Shown here: positions 24,201 to 32,702 of the stretch, piece by piece
How the letters are laid out: each line of letters begins with the position of its first letter
How positions within the stretch are numbered: the first letter of the stretch is position 1
Source of the DNA: Nitrosomonadales bacterium
GTDB taxonomy: Bacteria > Pseudomonadota > Gammaproteobacteria > Burkholderiales > Gallionellaceae
Reading direction: 5' to 3'
NCBI GenBank assembly: GCA_016716325.1
Contig: JADJWO010000001.1
Coordinates: 806,001 to 870,000, forward strand
Length of the DNA: 64,000 nucleotides
Notes under the pieces: generated by a model
What the model saw: only the letters and a program-made list of their open reading frames with translations
Database searches by the model: none
Told to the model about the DNA's origin: nothing
Made by a program: the position numbers and the translations under genes

Positions 24201-25645
24201 GCTGCGTCCTCCACGATCCAGGTGTCTTTGCTGCCGCCCCCCTGCGAGGAGTTGACCACCAGCGACCCCTTGCGCAGGGCCACGCGCGTGAGGCCGCCGG
24301 TGGTGGCATATAGCTGGTCGGACTGCAGCACGAAAGGCCGCAGGTCGAGGTGGCGCGGCGCAAGCTTGCCGTCTACCAGTGTCGGCGCGGTGGAGATCTC
24401 CAGCGTGGGTTGCGCCATGTAGTTGCGCGGGTCCCTTCGGATCAGTTCGGCGAACTGCGCGCGCTCTTCCGGCGTCGCACGCGGGCCGATCAGCATGCCG
24501 TAGCCGCCCGATTCGTTGGCAGGCTTCACCACCAGCTTGTCCAGATTCGCCAGCACATACTCGCGCTGCTCTTCGATCATGCACAGGTAGCTGGGCACGT
24601 TGGCAAGGATGGGTTCTTCGTCCAGATAGTATTTGATGATCTGCGGCACGAATGAATACACCACCTTGTCGTCCGCCACGCCCGCACCCGGCGCGTTGGC
24701 GATGCCGACATTGCCTTTGCGCCAGGCGCGCATCAAGCCCGGCGTACCCAGCACCGAATCCGGGTTGAATACTTCTTGATCGAGGAAGGCGTCGTCGATG
24801 CGGCGGTAGATCACATCCACGCGCTGCAGACCGGTGATGGTCTTCATGTAGACGATGTCGTCCGCGCCCACCACCATGTCGCTGCCTTCAACCAGGAGCG
24901 CACCCATCTGTTGCGCCAGATAACTGTGTTCGAAATAGGCGGAGTTGTAGATACCGGGTGTGAGTACCGCGATAACGGGCTGCGTGCCTTCGCGTGGCGA
25001 GAGCGAAGCCAGCATCTGGTAGAGCCGGGTCGGATAGTCATCCACCGGCATGATGGTGGTGGTGCGAAACACCTCGGGGAAGATGCGCTTCATGATCTGG
25101 CGGTTCTCCAACATGTAGGAAACTCCGGATGGCACGCGCAGATTGTCTTCCAGCACATACACGGTGCCGTCCTTGTCACGCACCAAGTCGGTGCCACAGA
25201 TGTGCGCCCACACGCCAAAGCGGGGCGTGATGCCCACGCATTGCGGTCTGAAGTTACCCGAGCCTTCCAGCACCTCGGCCGGAAACACGCCGTCCTTGAT
25301 GATGCGCTGTTCGTTGTACAGGTCGTTGATGAACAGGTTCAGCGCACGCAGACGCTGCTTGAGTCCGGCCTGTATGGCCTCCCATTCCTTGCGTCCCATC
25401 ACGCGCGGGATGGGGTCGAACGGCCATACGCGGTCGATATTCCCCGCCTCGCTGTACACGGTGAAGGTGATGCCCATGGCCATGATGGTGGCATCCACCG
25501 CTTGGCGACGGTTCACGATCTCGTCTTCGTTCAACGAATTCATGTAGTCGAACAAGGGCTGAGCTGCCGAGCGCGGTTTCAGCTCGCGATCCAGCAGTTC
25601 ATCATAGGCGGTATGTGTTGCGTATTCGTCTCTGGCGAGTTCCAT
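24197..25645 (-). CDS. circularly permuted ATP-grasp protein (DUF404/DUF407)
   Basis: A 482-residue member of the circularly permuted ATP-grasp type 2 family. It has GVWAHICGTDLVRDKDGTVYVLEDN, the metal/ATP-binding VLEDNLRVPSGVSYM, and the C-terminal KPANESGGYGMLIGP region. ATP-grasp enzymes ligate carboxylates to amines; the substrate is unknown. It leads the operon with the alpha-E gene, and its own promoter should lie in the 148 bases upstream. Confidence 0.92.
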   Translation of the reverse strand: MELARDEYATHTAYDELLDRELKPRSAAQPLFDYMNSLNEDEIVNRRQAVDATIMAMGITFTVYSEAGNIDRVWPFDPIPRVMGRKEWEAIQAGLKQRLRALNLFINDLYNEQRIIKDGVFPAEVLEGSGNFRPQCVGITPRFGVWAHICGTDLVRDKDGTVYVLEDNLRVPSGVSYMLENRQIMKRIFPEVFRTTTIMPVDDYPTRLYQMLASLSPREGTQPVIAVLTPGIYNSAYFEHSYLAQQMGALLVEGSDMVVGADDIVYMKTITGLQRVDVIYRRIDDAFLDQEVFNPDSVLGTPGLMRAWRKGNVGIANAPGAGVADDKVVYSFVPQIIKYYLDEEPILANVPSYLCMIEEQREYVLANLDKLVVKPANESGGYGMLIGPRATPEERAQFAELIRRDPRNYMAQPTLEISTAPTLVDGKLAPRHLDLRPFVLQSDQLYATTGGLTRVALRKGSLVVNSSQGGGSKDTWIVEDAA

Positions 25646-25793
25646 AACTGTGCACTGTCGGTTTCCTTACAATGCATCAAGCGAATAGCGTGCCAATACA
25701 ACAGTGACGCAGAATTGCCTAGATAATTCGGCCTAGCGCGGCTTCTGGTAAAAACCAAACTTCAACAGTTCCACATTGAAGCAGTCAAAACCC

Positions 25794-26576
25794 TCAGCCA
25801 TCGAACTGCCACATGTCCATCGCCAGCATGCCGTAGGTCATCACGCGGTTCAGGCGCTGTGATTTTCTGATGTCGTGTGCAGCGCCGAGCGCGACGAACA
25901 GCGGCAGCAGGTGTTCGTCGGTGGGATGGTTCTGCACGGCATGCGGCGCGCGGCTGCGATATTCGACTAGCGCTTCCAGGTCGCCCGCTTCGATCTTTTC
26001 CGCGATCCAGTCGCAGAACTCCGTCACCCATTCCGGCGAGGGTTCGCCTTGCGGGTGGTTGAACAGGGCGCGCAGGTTGTGGGTGATGGAACCGCTGCCG
26101 ACGATCAGCACGCCCTGCTCGCGCAGCGGGCGCAGCGCGCGGCCCACCGCGATATGCCAGGCCGGATCGCGCTCCGGCTGCAACGAGAGTTGCGCGACCG
26201 GGATGTCCGCTTCGGGGAACATGAGCCGCAGCGGCACCCATGCGCCGTGATCCAGCCCGCGCGTCGCGTCCCGTTGCACCGCTATCCCGGCCTGTTGCAA
26301 CGCATCGACTACCGCTTGCGCCAGCGCCGGTGCGCCGGGTGCGAAATAATGCAGTTCGTAAAGTTCGGCGGGGAAGCCGTAGAAGTCGTGGATGGTTTCC
26401 GGTTCGACCGCGCTGCTGACGGTCGGGACTGGCGTCTCCCAGTGCGCGGAGATCACCAGGATCGCCGATGGCCGGGGCAATCGTTCGCCCAGTTGCCGCC
26501 AGGCCGCGCCCGTTTCGCCGGAATCGAGCGACAGGGTCGGGGCACCGTGTGAGACGAACAGGACAGGCAGGGTCAT
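25794..26576 (-). CDS. LigB-type extradiol ring-cleavage dioxygenase (DODA/YgiD family)
   Basis: A metal-dependent aromatic ring-cleaving oxygenase fold, 260 residues. Conserved histidines occur in LFVSHGAPTLSLD, VISAHWETP, GLDHGAWVPLRLMFP and GSGSITHNLRAL, the pattern of the 4,5-DOPA dioxygenase family. The physiological substrate in bacteria is unclear. It is divergent from the aldo/keto reductase gene, with 73 bases between starts. Confidence 0.9.
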   Translation of the reverse strand: MTLPVLFVSHGAPTLSLDSGETGAAWRQLGERLPRPSAILVISAHWETPVPTVSSAVEPETIHDFYGFPAELYELHYFAPGAPALAQAVVDALQQAGIAVQRDATRGLDHGAWVPLRLMFPEADIPVAQLSLQPERDPAWHIAVGRALRPLREQGVLIVGSGSITHNLRALFNHPQGEPSPEWVTEFCDWIAEKIEAGDLEALVEYRSRAPHAVQNHPTDEHLLPLFVALGAAHDIRKSQRLNRVMTYGMLAMDMWQFDG

Positions 26577-26649
26577 GCGCGGATGCTAGCACGATGAAGC
26601 CGCGCTGTATCTGGACTAGAATGTCAGCGTCAATCCATGGAGGACTCAG

Positions 26650-27684
26650 ATGGAACTCAGACAACTGGGCACAAGCGATTTGCGCGTTTCCGCGCTATGT
26701 CTCGGTACGATGACGTTCGGCGAACAGAACAGCGAAACGGATGCGCACGCGCAACTCGATTACGCGGTGTCGCGCGGCGTGAATTTCATCGATACCGCGG
26801 AGATGTACCCGGTGCCGCCGCGCGGCGAGACGGTGCATCGTACCGAGAGCTATATCGGCACCTGGCTGAAGCACCAGCAGCGCGACAGGTTGGTCATCGC
26901 GACCAAGATCGCCGGCCCGTCGCGCGGCTTCGGCTGGATACGCAACGGCCCGCGCATCAACCGCGAACACATCAATGCCGCGATCGACGCCAGCCTGAAG
27001 CGCTTGCAGACCGACTACGTCGATCTTTACCAGATCCATTGGCCGGACCGCTATGTGCCGATGTTCGGCGGCACAAGTTACGACATCGCGCAGGAACACG
27101 ACAGTACGCCGATCATCGGGCAGTTGCAGGTGCTGGCGGAATTAGTACGGGCCGGCAAGGTGCGCCACATCGGTCTGTCCAACGAGACGCCGTGGGGCGT
27201 GGCGGAGTTCGTGCGCTGCGCTGCACAGGCGGGATTACCGAAGATCGTCTCGATCCAGAATGCCTACCACCTGATGAACCGCACCTACGAGAACGGCCTC
27301 GCGGAAGTCTGCCGCCATGCGAACGTCGGCCTGCTCGCCTACAGTCCGCTGGCGTTCGGCTGGCTCACCGGGAAATACCTGGATGCCCCGGAGGCCAAAG
27401 GACGCGTCACGCTGTTCCCCGGTTTCGGCCAGCGCTACAACAAGCCCAACGTCCCGGTCGCCAGCAGGGAGTACGTGCGCATCGCCCGCGAGGCCGGGAT
27501 GAGCCCTGCGACGATGGCGCTGGCTTTTGCGCGCACGCGCTGGTTCACCGCCAGTGTGATACTCGGCGCGACGAGCCTGGATCAGTTGAAGGAGAATCTG
27601 GACAGTGCGGAAGTGATGCTGTCGGCGGAAATGATGGAAAAGATCGAGGCCGTGCATCAACGGTATCCGAACCCGGCACCCTGA
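26650..27684 (+). CDS. tas: aldo/keto reductase, Tas family
   Basis: A 344-residue NADPH-dependent oxidoreductase. The catalytic tetrad is visible: Asp in FIDTAEMYP with the following Tyr, Lys in VIATKIAG, and His in LYQIHWPDR. The insert VPPRGETVHRTESYIGTWL and GPRINREHI are typical of Tas-type proteins. GGAGG at 26639-26643 is a clear ribosome site. The next ATG lies one base after the stop, but the repeat there makes true operon linkage uncertain. Confidence 0.93.
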   Translation: MELRQLGTSDLRVSALCLGTMTFGEQNSETDAHAQLDYAVSRGVNFIDTAEMYPVPPRGETVHRTESYIGTWLKHQQRDRLVIATKIAGPSRGFGWIRNGPRINREHINAAIDASLKRLQTDYVDLYQIHWPDRYVPMFGGTSYDIAQEHDSTPIIGQLQVLAELVRAGKVRHIGLSNETPWGVAEFVRCAAQAGLPKIVSIQNAYHLMNRTYENGLAEVCRHANVGLLAYSPLAFGWLTGKYLDAPEAKGRVTLFPGFGQRYNKPNVPVASREYVRIAREAGMSPATMALAFARTRWFTASVILGATSLDQLKENLDSAEVMLSAEMMEKIEAVHQRYPNPAP

Positions 27685-27685
27685 T

Positions 27686-28474
27686 ATGCATAAGGATGCG
27701 CTGATTAAGTCGTCATTCCCGCGAAAGCGGGAATCCACCTTGTTGATTCGACTGGGTTCCCGCTTTGCGAGCAGCCGCTACGCGACTTGCCTGCTTACCC
27801 CTTTGCGCGGGAACGACAAAAACAGACTTGTTCAGCGTTCCCATAAGTCGACATGGCAGCGGTTCCTGTTGGCCGCCCTTGCCCTGCTGGCGGTTGCCTG
27901 CGGCGAGAAGGCGGGCGAGACCGCGCTCCCTGCCGGCAGCACGGTCCTGGCGCTGGGTGACAGCCTGACCGCCGGGGCCGGCGTGTCTGCCGAAGAGGCA
28001 TGGCCCGCCCTGCTGGCGAGCCGGACGGGATGGGACATCATCAACGGCGGGATCAACGGCAACACGAGCAGCGATGCCTTGAAGCGCCTGCCGGGGCTGC
28101 TCGACCAGCACGACCCCGCGTTGGTATTGGTGACACTGGGCGGGAACGACATGCTGCGCCATCTGCCCGAGGAAGAGACCGTCGCCAACCTGGAACAGAT
28201 CATCGGGCTTGTCCGGCAGCACGGGGCGAAGCCGGTACTGCTGGCCACGCCGAAGCCCAGTCTCGCGGGCGCCGTTTTCCAGAATCTGTCGCCGCCCGAT
28301 TTCTACCGGCAAGTGGCCGATGCGCAGCATGTTCCGCTGATCGAGGATGCCGTCGCCGAGGTGCTGTCCGATCCGAAAATGAAGGGCGACCCGCTGCACC
28401 CGAATGCCGAAGGCCATGTACTGTTGTCCGGAAAACTGTTCGACGCCCTGCAGTCGATCGGGTATGCCCGGTAA
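27686..28474 (+). CDS. TesA-like GDSL esterase/lipoprotein with repeat-derived N-terminus
   Basis: The catalytic part is a GDSL (SGNH) hydrolase like the thioesterase/lysophospholipase TesA: block I VLALGDSLTAG with the nucleophile Ser, block III LVTLGGNDML, and block V GDPLHPNAEGH. A lipoprotein-type signal LLAALALLAVACGEK lies at residues about 62-76, but no ATG, GTG or TTG is found just before it in this frame. The only good start (27686) makes the first 50 residues from a palindromic repeat (SSFPRKREST). Either the protein starts there, or at a CTG/TTG inside the signal, or the native start was destroyed. Confidence 0.8.
   Translation: MHKDALIKSSFPRKRESTLLIRLGSRFASSRYATCLLTPLRGNDKNRLVQRSHKSTWQRFLLAALALLAVACGEKAGETALPAGSTVLALGDSLTAGAGVSAEEAWPALLASRTGWDIINGGINGNTSSDALKRLPGLLDQHDPALVLVTLGGNDMLRHLPEEETVANLEQIIGLVRQHGAKPVLLATPKPSLAGAVFQNLSPPDFYRQVADAQHVPLIEDAVAEVLSDPKMKGDPLHPNAEGHVLLSGKLFDALQSIGYAR
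27711..27817. repeat. SFPRKRES-type palindromic element
   Basis: A first hairpin ATTCCCGC-gaaa-GCGGGAAT (27715-27734) and outer arms GTTCCCGC (27756-27763) and GCGGGAAC (27807-27814) give the classic two-hairpin repeat often translated as SFPRKRES. The second hairpin is itself expanded by about 40 bases, including CGCGACTTGCCTGCT, which also occurs at 19356-19370. Confidence 0.85.
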
Positions 28475-28615
28475 TCGCGCCTTCCCGCGTCATCTGGAAT
28501 CGCCGGCGCACTCGCAAAATCCGCGGATATGCGCAACAATGTAGCCCCTTTTGCACCGCTGGCAATGCAAACCGCCTCCATACCGGAATTGCCACTTGTT
28601 ACGCTCACGACGAAC

Positions 28616-29896
28616 ATGAACCCTACAACAACCATCGGCAAATATCAGGTCATCCGCAAACTCGGACAGGGGGCGACCAGCACGGTCTACCTGGCGCACG
28701 ATCCCTTTGCGGAAAGGAATGTTGCCATCAAGGTGCTGGACCAGAAGATTCTGAACGATCCGCGCGCCGGGAAAGTCTACCGGCACCAGCTGAATACCGA
28801 GGCATCGCTGGCGGGGCGGCTGTCCCATCCGCATATCGTCGCGATCTATGATGCGGTGATCGACGATGAATCCAGCTATATCGTGATGGAATACGTCGAG
28901 GGCGGAACACTCGAGAAGCACGCCGAACCGAAAGGGTTGCTGGATATCGCGCGCGTCGTCGAGATCATCTTCAAATGTTGCCGCGCCCTGAACTACGCGC
29001 AATTCAACGGGGTGATCCACCGCGACATCAAGCCGGCCAATATCCTTCTGGCCAAATCCGGAGAGATCAAGGTGTCCGATCTGGGCGCCGCGATCGTTCC
29101 GAGCATGGATCAGACCCAGATCGGCAACATCGGGTCTCCCGGATACATGTCGCCCGAACAGATCAACGGCGAAACATTGACGCACCAGACCGACATCTTT
29201 TCGCTCGGCGTGGTGATGTACCGGCTGCTGACCGGACGATCACCTTATACGGCCAAGGATATGGCCACCCTGACCAAGCAGATCACCGACTCCGAGATCA
29301 TCCTCCCGAGAAAACTGCGCCCCGACCTGCCCGTCCCGCTGGAAGAGATCGTGCTCAGGGCCATGCAGAAGGACCGCAAGAAACGCTATCAGGACTGGAA
29401 AGAGTTCGGCGCGGATCTGGCATCGGCGGGTTCTTTCGAGAAGAAGGAGGCCGCCGTCAGCGAGGCGGCAAGATTCACCAGCCTTCGCGAGATGAATTTG
29501 TTCGCCGAGTTTACCGACGAGGAGCTCTGGGAAATACTGCACATCGTCGAGTGGCAGCATCATGTTCCCAAGACGATTCTGATGCGCGAAGGCGAGCCAG
29601 GCGAAAACTTCTACATCCTCACCCAGGGCATGGCGACAGTCACAAAAGCCGGGCGACTGTTGAACACCGTGCGCGCAGGGGAAAGTTTCGGCGAAATGGC
29701 CTATGTGGCCGGGAAGCTCACGCCGCGCTCGGCCACGGTCACCGCCGCGACCGCCGTGACCACGATGAAAATAACACCCGATCACCTGTCCAGCCTGTCG
29801 GACCATTGCCAGTTGCACTTCAGCAAGGCTTTCCTGAAGATCATGGCCGACCGGTTGCGCGTGGCCGACGACCGTTTCGCCAGCCTGTTGAGCTAA
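28616..29896 (+). CDS. Ser/Thr protein kinase with C-terminal cyclic-nucleotide-binding domain
   Basis: A 426-residue Hanks-type kinase fused to a cNMP-binding domain. Kinase features: glycine loop LGQGATSTVYLA, Lys39 in VAIKVL, catalytic HRDIKPANIL at 135-144, and SPGYMSPEQ at 174-182. The metal-binding DFG is DLG (155-157). From about residue 305 a cNMP domain follows (ILMREGEPGENFYILTQGMATV, GESFGEMAYVAG, PRSATVTA). No membrane segment is seen, so it is cytoplasmic. I start at MNPTTTIGKY; an upstream in-frame ATG would add 29 unlikely residues. A cyclic nucleotide or similar ligand probably gates kinase activity. Confidence 0.92.
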   Translation: MNPTTTIGKYQVIRKLGQGATSTVYLAHDPFAERNVAIKVLDQKILNDPRAGKVYRHQLNTEASLAGRLSHPHIVAIYDAVIDDESSYIVMEYVEGGTLEKHAEPKGLLDIARVVEIIFKCCRALNYAQFNGVIHRDIKPANILLAKSGEIKVSDLGAAIVPSMDQTQIGNIGSPGYMSPEQINGETLTHQTDIFSLGVVMYRLLTGRSPYTAKDMATLTKQITDSEIILPRKLRPDLPVPLEEIVLRAMQKDRKKRYQDWKEFGADLASAGSFEKKEAAVSEAARFTSLREMNLFAEFTDEELWEILHIVEWQHHVPKTILMREGEPGENFYILTQGMATVTKAGRLLNTVRAGESFGEMAYVAGKLTPRSATVTAATAVTTMKITPDHLSSLSDHCQLHFSKAFLKIMADRLRVADDRFASLLS

Positions 29897-30267
29897 CGGA
29901 TCTCGATGAATTCCAGCGCGTTCCGGTCCGGATCGCGGCAGAACAATGCACAGCGCCCGGACTGGCTCAAGGTATAAGCCACTCCCGCCTCATCCAGTCG
30001 CGCCGTCAGTTGCGAAAAATCCTGCACGCCCAGCGCCACATGGCGGTCGCGTCCGCCGTGCGCCGGACGCTGCAAACCCGCCTCGGGATCGGGTAGCAAC
30101 ATCAGGTGCAGTTGCTGGCTCGGCCCGACGTCGTACCACACGCCCTCGAAGCTCATCGCCGGACGGGACGGATCGGGGCGCAAGCCGAGCACGCCTTCGT
30201 AAAAGGCGCGCGAACGCGACAGATCGCTGGTCAGGAACGTCGCATGGTGGATGCCCGTGATCATCAT
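29893..30267 (-). CDS. VOC-family (glyoxalase/bleomycin resistance-like) protein
   Basis: A 124-residue metal-binding paired-beta-alpha protein. It opens ITGIHHATFLTSDLSRSRAFYEGVLGL and has the second module HVALGVQDFSQL and RDPDRNALEFIE, with His and Glu positions for the metal. The function within the superfamily is not clear. It overlaps the purT stop by 4 bases (ATGA) and is probably co-transcribed with it. Confidence 0.88.
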   Translation of the reverse strand: MMITGIHHATFLTSDLSRSRAFYEGVLGLRPDPSRPAMSFEGVWYDVGPSQQLHLMLLPDPEAGLQRPAHGGRDRHVALGVQDFSQLTARLDEAGVAYTLSQSGRCALFCRDPDRNALEFIEIR

Positions 30268-31544
30268 GATGGTTTGACCGGAATGACTTTGCCTGCTGCC
30301 AGCTTCGCCCGTGCCCGCGCCTCATCGGTATCGCTGCCGGTCGCCAGTGCTACCCCCATGCGGCGACGCATGAACGATTCCGGCTTACCGAATAACCGGA
30401 TGTCCACCTCCGGCACACGCAAGGCATCATCCACTCCCCTGAAAGCGATGCCTTTCTCCTCCATACCACCGTAGATGACGGCAGAGGCCCCCGTGGCGCA
30501 TAGCGTGGTATCAACCGGCAAACCGAGGATAGCGCGCGCATGCAATTCGAATTCGCTCAGACGCTGCGTACACATAGTTACCATGCCGGTGTCATGCGGG
30601 CGCGGGCTGACCTCGCTGAACCACACATCATCACCTTTCACAAATAACTCCACACCGAACAGCCCCAGCCCGCCCAGATCGTCGGTCACTTTCTTTGCGA
30701 TCTCGTGCGAACGTTGCAGGGCTGCGGGTGTCATCGCCATCGGCTGCCAGCTTTCCACATAGTCACCCTGCACCTGCACGTGACCGACAGGTTCGCAGAA
30801 ATGCGTCTCGATCTTGCCCTCTGCGCCGACCGCACGCACGGTGAGCAGGGTGATCTCGTAATCGAAAGCGATGAAACCCTCCACGATGACCCGTCCCTGG
30901 TTCACGCGCGATCCACTGGCCGCGTAGTCCCAAGCTGCTTGAACCTCGCTCGCGTTGTCGATCTTCGACTGTCCCTTGCCCGAGGATGACATCACCGGCT
31001 TGACGATGCAGGGATAACCGATGCCCCCGCAAGGGGGACGCCGGTGGGTGCCCGAGTGCTCCGCACTCACCCCTCCGCAGCCGCCATCAATGGCAGCCTG
31101 CAACTCGTCCAGGCTGTTAGCGAACTTGTAGGGCGAGGTCGGCAATCCCAATGTCTCGGCCGCCAGGCGGCGGATGCCTTCGCGGTTCATGGTGAGCTGT
31201 GCCGCGCGTGCGGTCGGGATGACGCGCGCCAGCCCTTCCTTCTCGATCTGCACCAGCATGTCCGTGGCGATCGCCTCGATCTCCGGCACGATGAGGTGCG
31301 GCTGTTCTTTTTCGATGAGCGCGCGCAGTGCCGCGCCGTCCGCCATGTTGATGACATGGGCGCGGTGCGCCACCTGGTGGCCGGGCGCGTTCGCATAACG
31401 ATCCACCGCGATGACTTCCACGCCCAGCCGTTGCAGCGCGATGATGACCTCCTTGCCGAGTTCGCCGCTGCCGAGCAGCATGACTCTGGTTGCCGATGCC
31501 GCAAGCGGCGTGCCGAGTATGATCGGGTTCATGACGATATCCAT
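30264..31544 (-). CDS. purT: phosphoribosylglycinamide formyltransferase 2 (formate-dependent)
   Basis: An ATP-grasp enzyme that uses formate and ATP to formylate GAR in purine synthesis. Recognised by RVMLLGSGELGKEV, then SPYKFANSLDEL, IGYPCIVKPVMSSSGKGQS and EVSPRPHDTGMVTMCTQ. About 20 residues (155-174 from this start) interrupt the segment just before IGYPCIVKP and are encoded by a palindromic stretch. They fall at the start of the ATP-grasp domain in a turn. The ATG at 31532 has a better ribosome site and may be the true start. Confidence 0.95.
   Translation of the reverse strand: MDIVMNPIILGTPLAASATRVMLLGSGELGKEVIIALQRLGVEVIAVDRYANAPGHQVAHRAHVINMADGAALRALIEKEQPHLIVPEIEAIATDMLVQIEKEGLARVIPTARAAQLTMNREGIRRLAAETLGLPTSPYKFANSLDELQAAIDGGCGGVSAEHSGTHRRPPCGGIGYPCIVKPVMSSSGKGQSKIDNASEVQAAWDYAASGSRVNQGRVIVEGFIAFDYEITLLTVRAVGAEGKIETHFCEPVGHVQVQGDYVESWQPMAMTPAALQRSHEIAKKVTDDLGGLGLFGVELFVKGDDVWFSEVSPRPHDTGMVTMCTQRLSEFELHARAILGLPVDTTLCATGASAVIYGGMEEKGIAFRGVDDALRVPEVDIRLFGKPESFMRRRMGVALATGSDTDEARARAKLAAGKVIPVKPS
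31023..31082 (-). repeat. in-frame palindromic insertion in purT
   Basis: The 60 bases contain two hairpins, CCCCC-gcaa-GGGGG and GAGTGC-tcc-GCACTC, and encode GCGGVSAEHSGTHRRPPCGG. Relatives go directly from the helix AAIDG to IGYPC. Length is a multiple of three and there is no stop in the purT frame. Confidence 0.75.
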
Positions 31545-31624
31545 GGAAGTTTCGGGGGTGGGCAAAATTATACACAGGGGAGTAACATGAACATGCCATT
31601 CCCAGCTACACAAGGAGAACGATC

Positions 31625-32671
31625 ATGACCGACATCATCAAGCTGTTGGGGGAAGAAGCAGAATCCCTGCTTGCACATCGCTGTACCGGCATCCCCAAAG
31701 AATCGTTACACCCGCCCGGCCCCGATTATGTGGATCGCGTGGTCGCCATCAAGGATCGACCGACCGGCGTGTTGCGCAGCCTGCAGGCACTCTACGGGCA
31801 TGGGCGGCTCGCCAACACCGGTTATCTGTCGCTGCTGCCGGTCGATCAGGGCGTGGAACATTCCGGCGGTGCCTCGTTCGCACCCAACCCGATGTATTTC
31901 GACCCGGAGAACATCGTCAGCCTCGCCATCGAGGGCGGCTGCAACGGCGTGGCCTCCACGCTCGGCGTGCTGGGTTCGGTGGCACGCCGCTACGCGCACA
32001 AGATACCGTTCATCGTGAAGATCAACCACAACGAGCTGCTGACCTATCCCAACGAGTTCGACCAGACATTGTTCGCCAGTGTGGATCAGGCCTTCGACAT
32101 GGGCGCGGTAGCAGTCGGCGCCACAGTGTTCTACGGTTCCGAGCATGCGCGCCGCCAGATACTGGAAGTCTCCGAAGCGTTCGAACATGCGCACGAACTC
32201 GGCATGGCAACCATCCTGTGGGCCTACCTGCGCAACCCGGCTTTCAAGACCGACAAGGACTATCACGTCTCCGCCGACCTCACCGGCCAGGCCAACCACC
32301 TGGCCGTCACCATCAATGCCGACATCGTGAAACAGAAGATGGCCGAGAACAACGGCGGCTACAACGCGATCAAATTCGGCAAGACCAGCTCCAGGGTGTA
32401 CAGCGAACTGACCAGCGACCACCCCATCGATCTGGTGCGCTATCAGGTGGCGAACTGCTACATGGGACGCGTCGGCATGATCAATTCCGGCGGAGCCTCG
32501 GGCAGCAACGATCTGGCGCAGGCGGTCAGAACGGCCGTGATCAACAAGCGCGCCGGCGGCATGGGGCTGATCTCGGGGCGCAAGGCGTTCCAGAAGCCGA
32601 TGCAGGATGGCGTGGCGCTATTGAATTCGATCCAGGATGTGTATCTGGACCAGAAAGTGACACTCGCATAA
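31625..32671 (+). CDS. fbaB: class I fructose-bisphosphate aldolase (FbaB/DhnA type)
   Basis: Glycolytic/gluconeogenic aldolase of the bacterial class I (Schiff-base) family, 348 residues. Typical segments are LLPVDQGVEHSGGASFAPNP, PFIVKINHNELLTYP, GAVAVGATVFYGSEHARRQI and NAIKFGKTSSRVYSEL, the last with a candidate active-site Lys. AAGGAGAACGATC precedes the ATG as a strong ribosome site. It is divergent from purT, with 80 bases between starts. Confidence 0.95.
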   Translation: MTDIIKLLGEEAESLLAHRCTGIPKESLHPPGPDYVDRVVAIKDRPTGVLRSLQALYGHGRLANTGYLSLLPVDQGVEHSGGASFAPNPMYFDPENIVSLAIEGGCNGVASTLGVLGSVARRYAHKIPFIVKINHNELLTYPNEFDQTLFASVDQAFDMGAVAVGATVFYGSEHARRQILEVSEAFEHAHELGMATILWAYLRNPAFKTDKDYHVSADLTGQANHLAVTINADIVKQKMAENNGGYNAIKFGKTSSRVYSELTSDHPIDLVRYQVANCYMGRVGMINSGGASGSNDLAQAVRTAVINKRAGGMGLISGRKAFQKPMQDGVALLNSIQDVYLDQKVTLA

Positions 32672-32702
32672 CGTCAACAACATTCCTTCAGGGAGCGACC
32701 CG

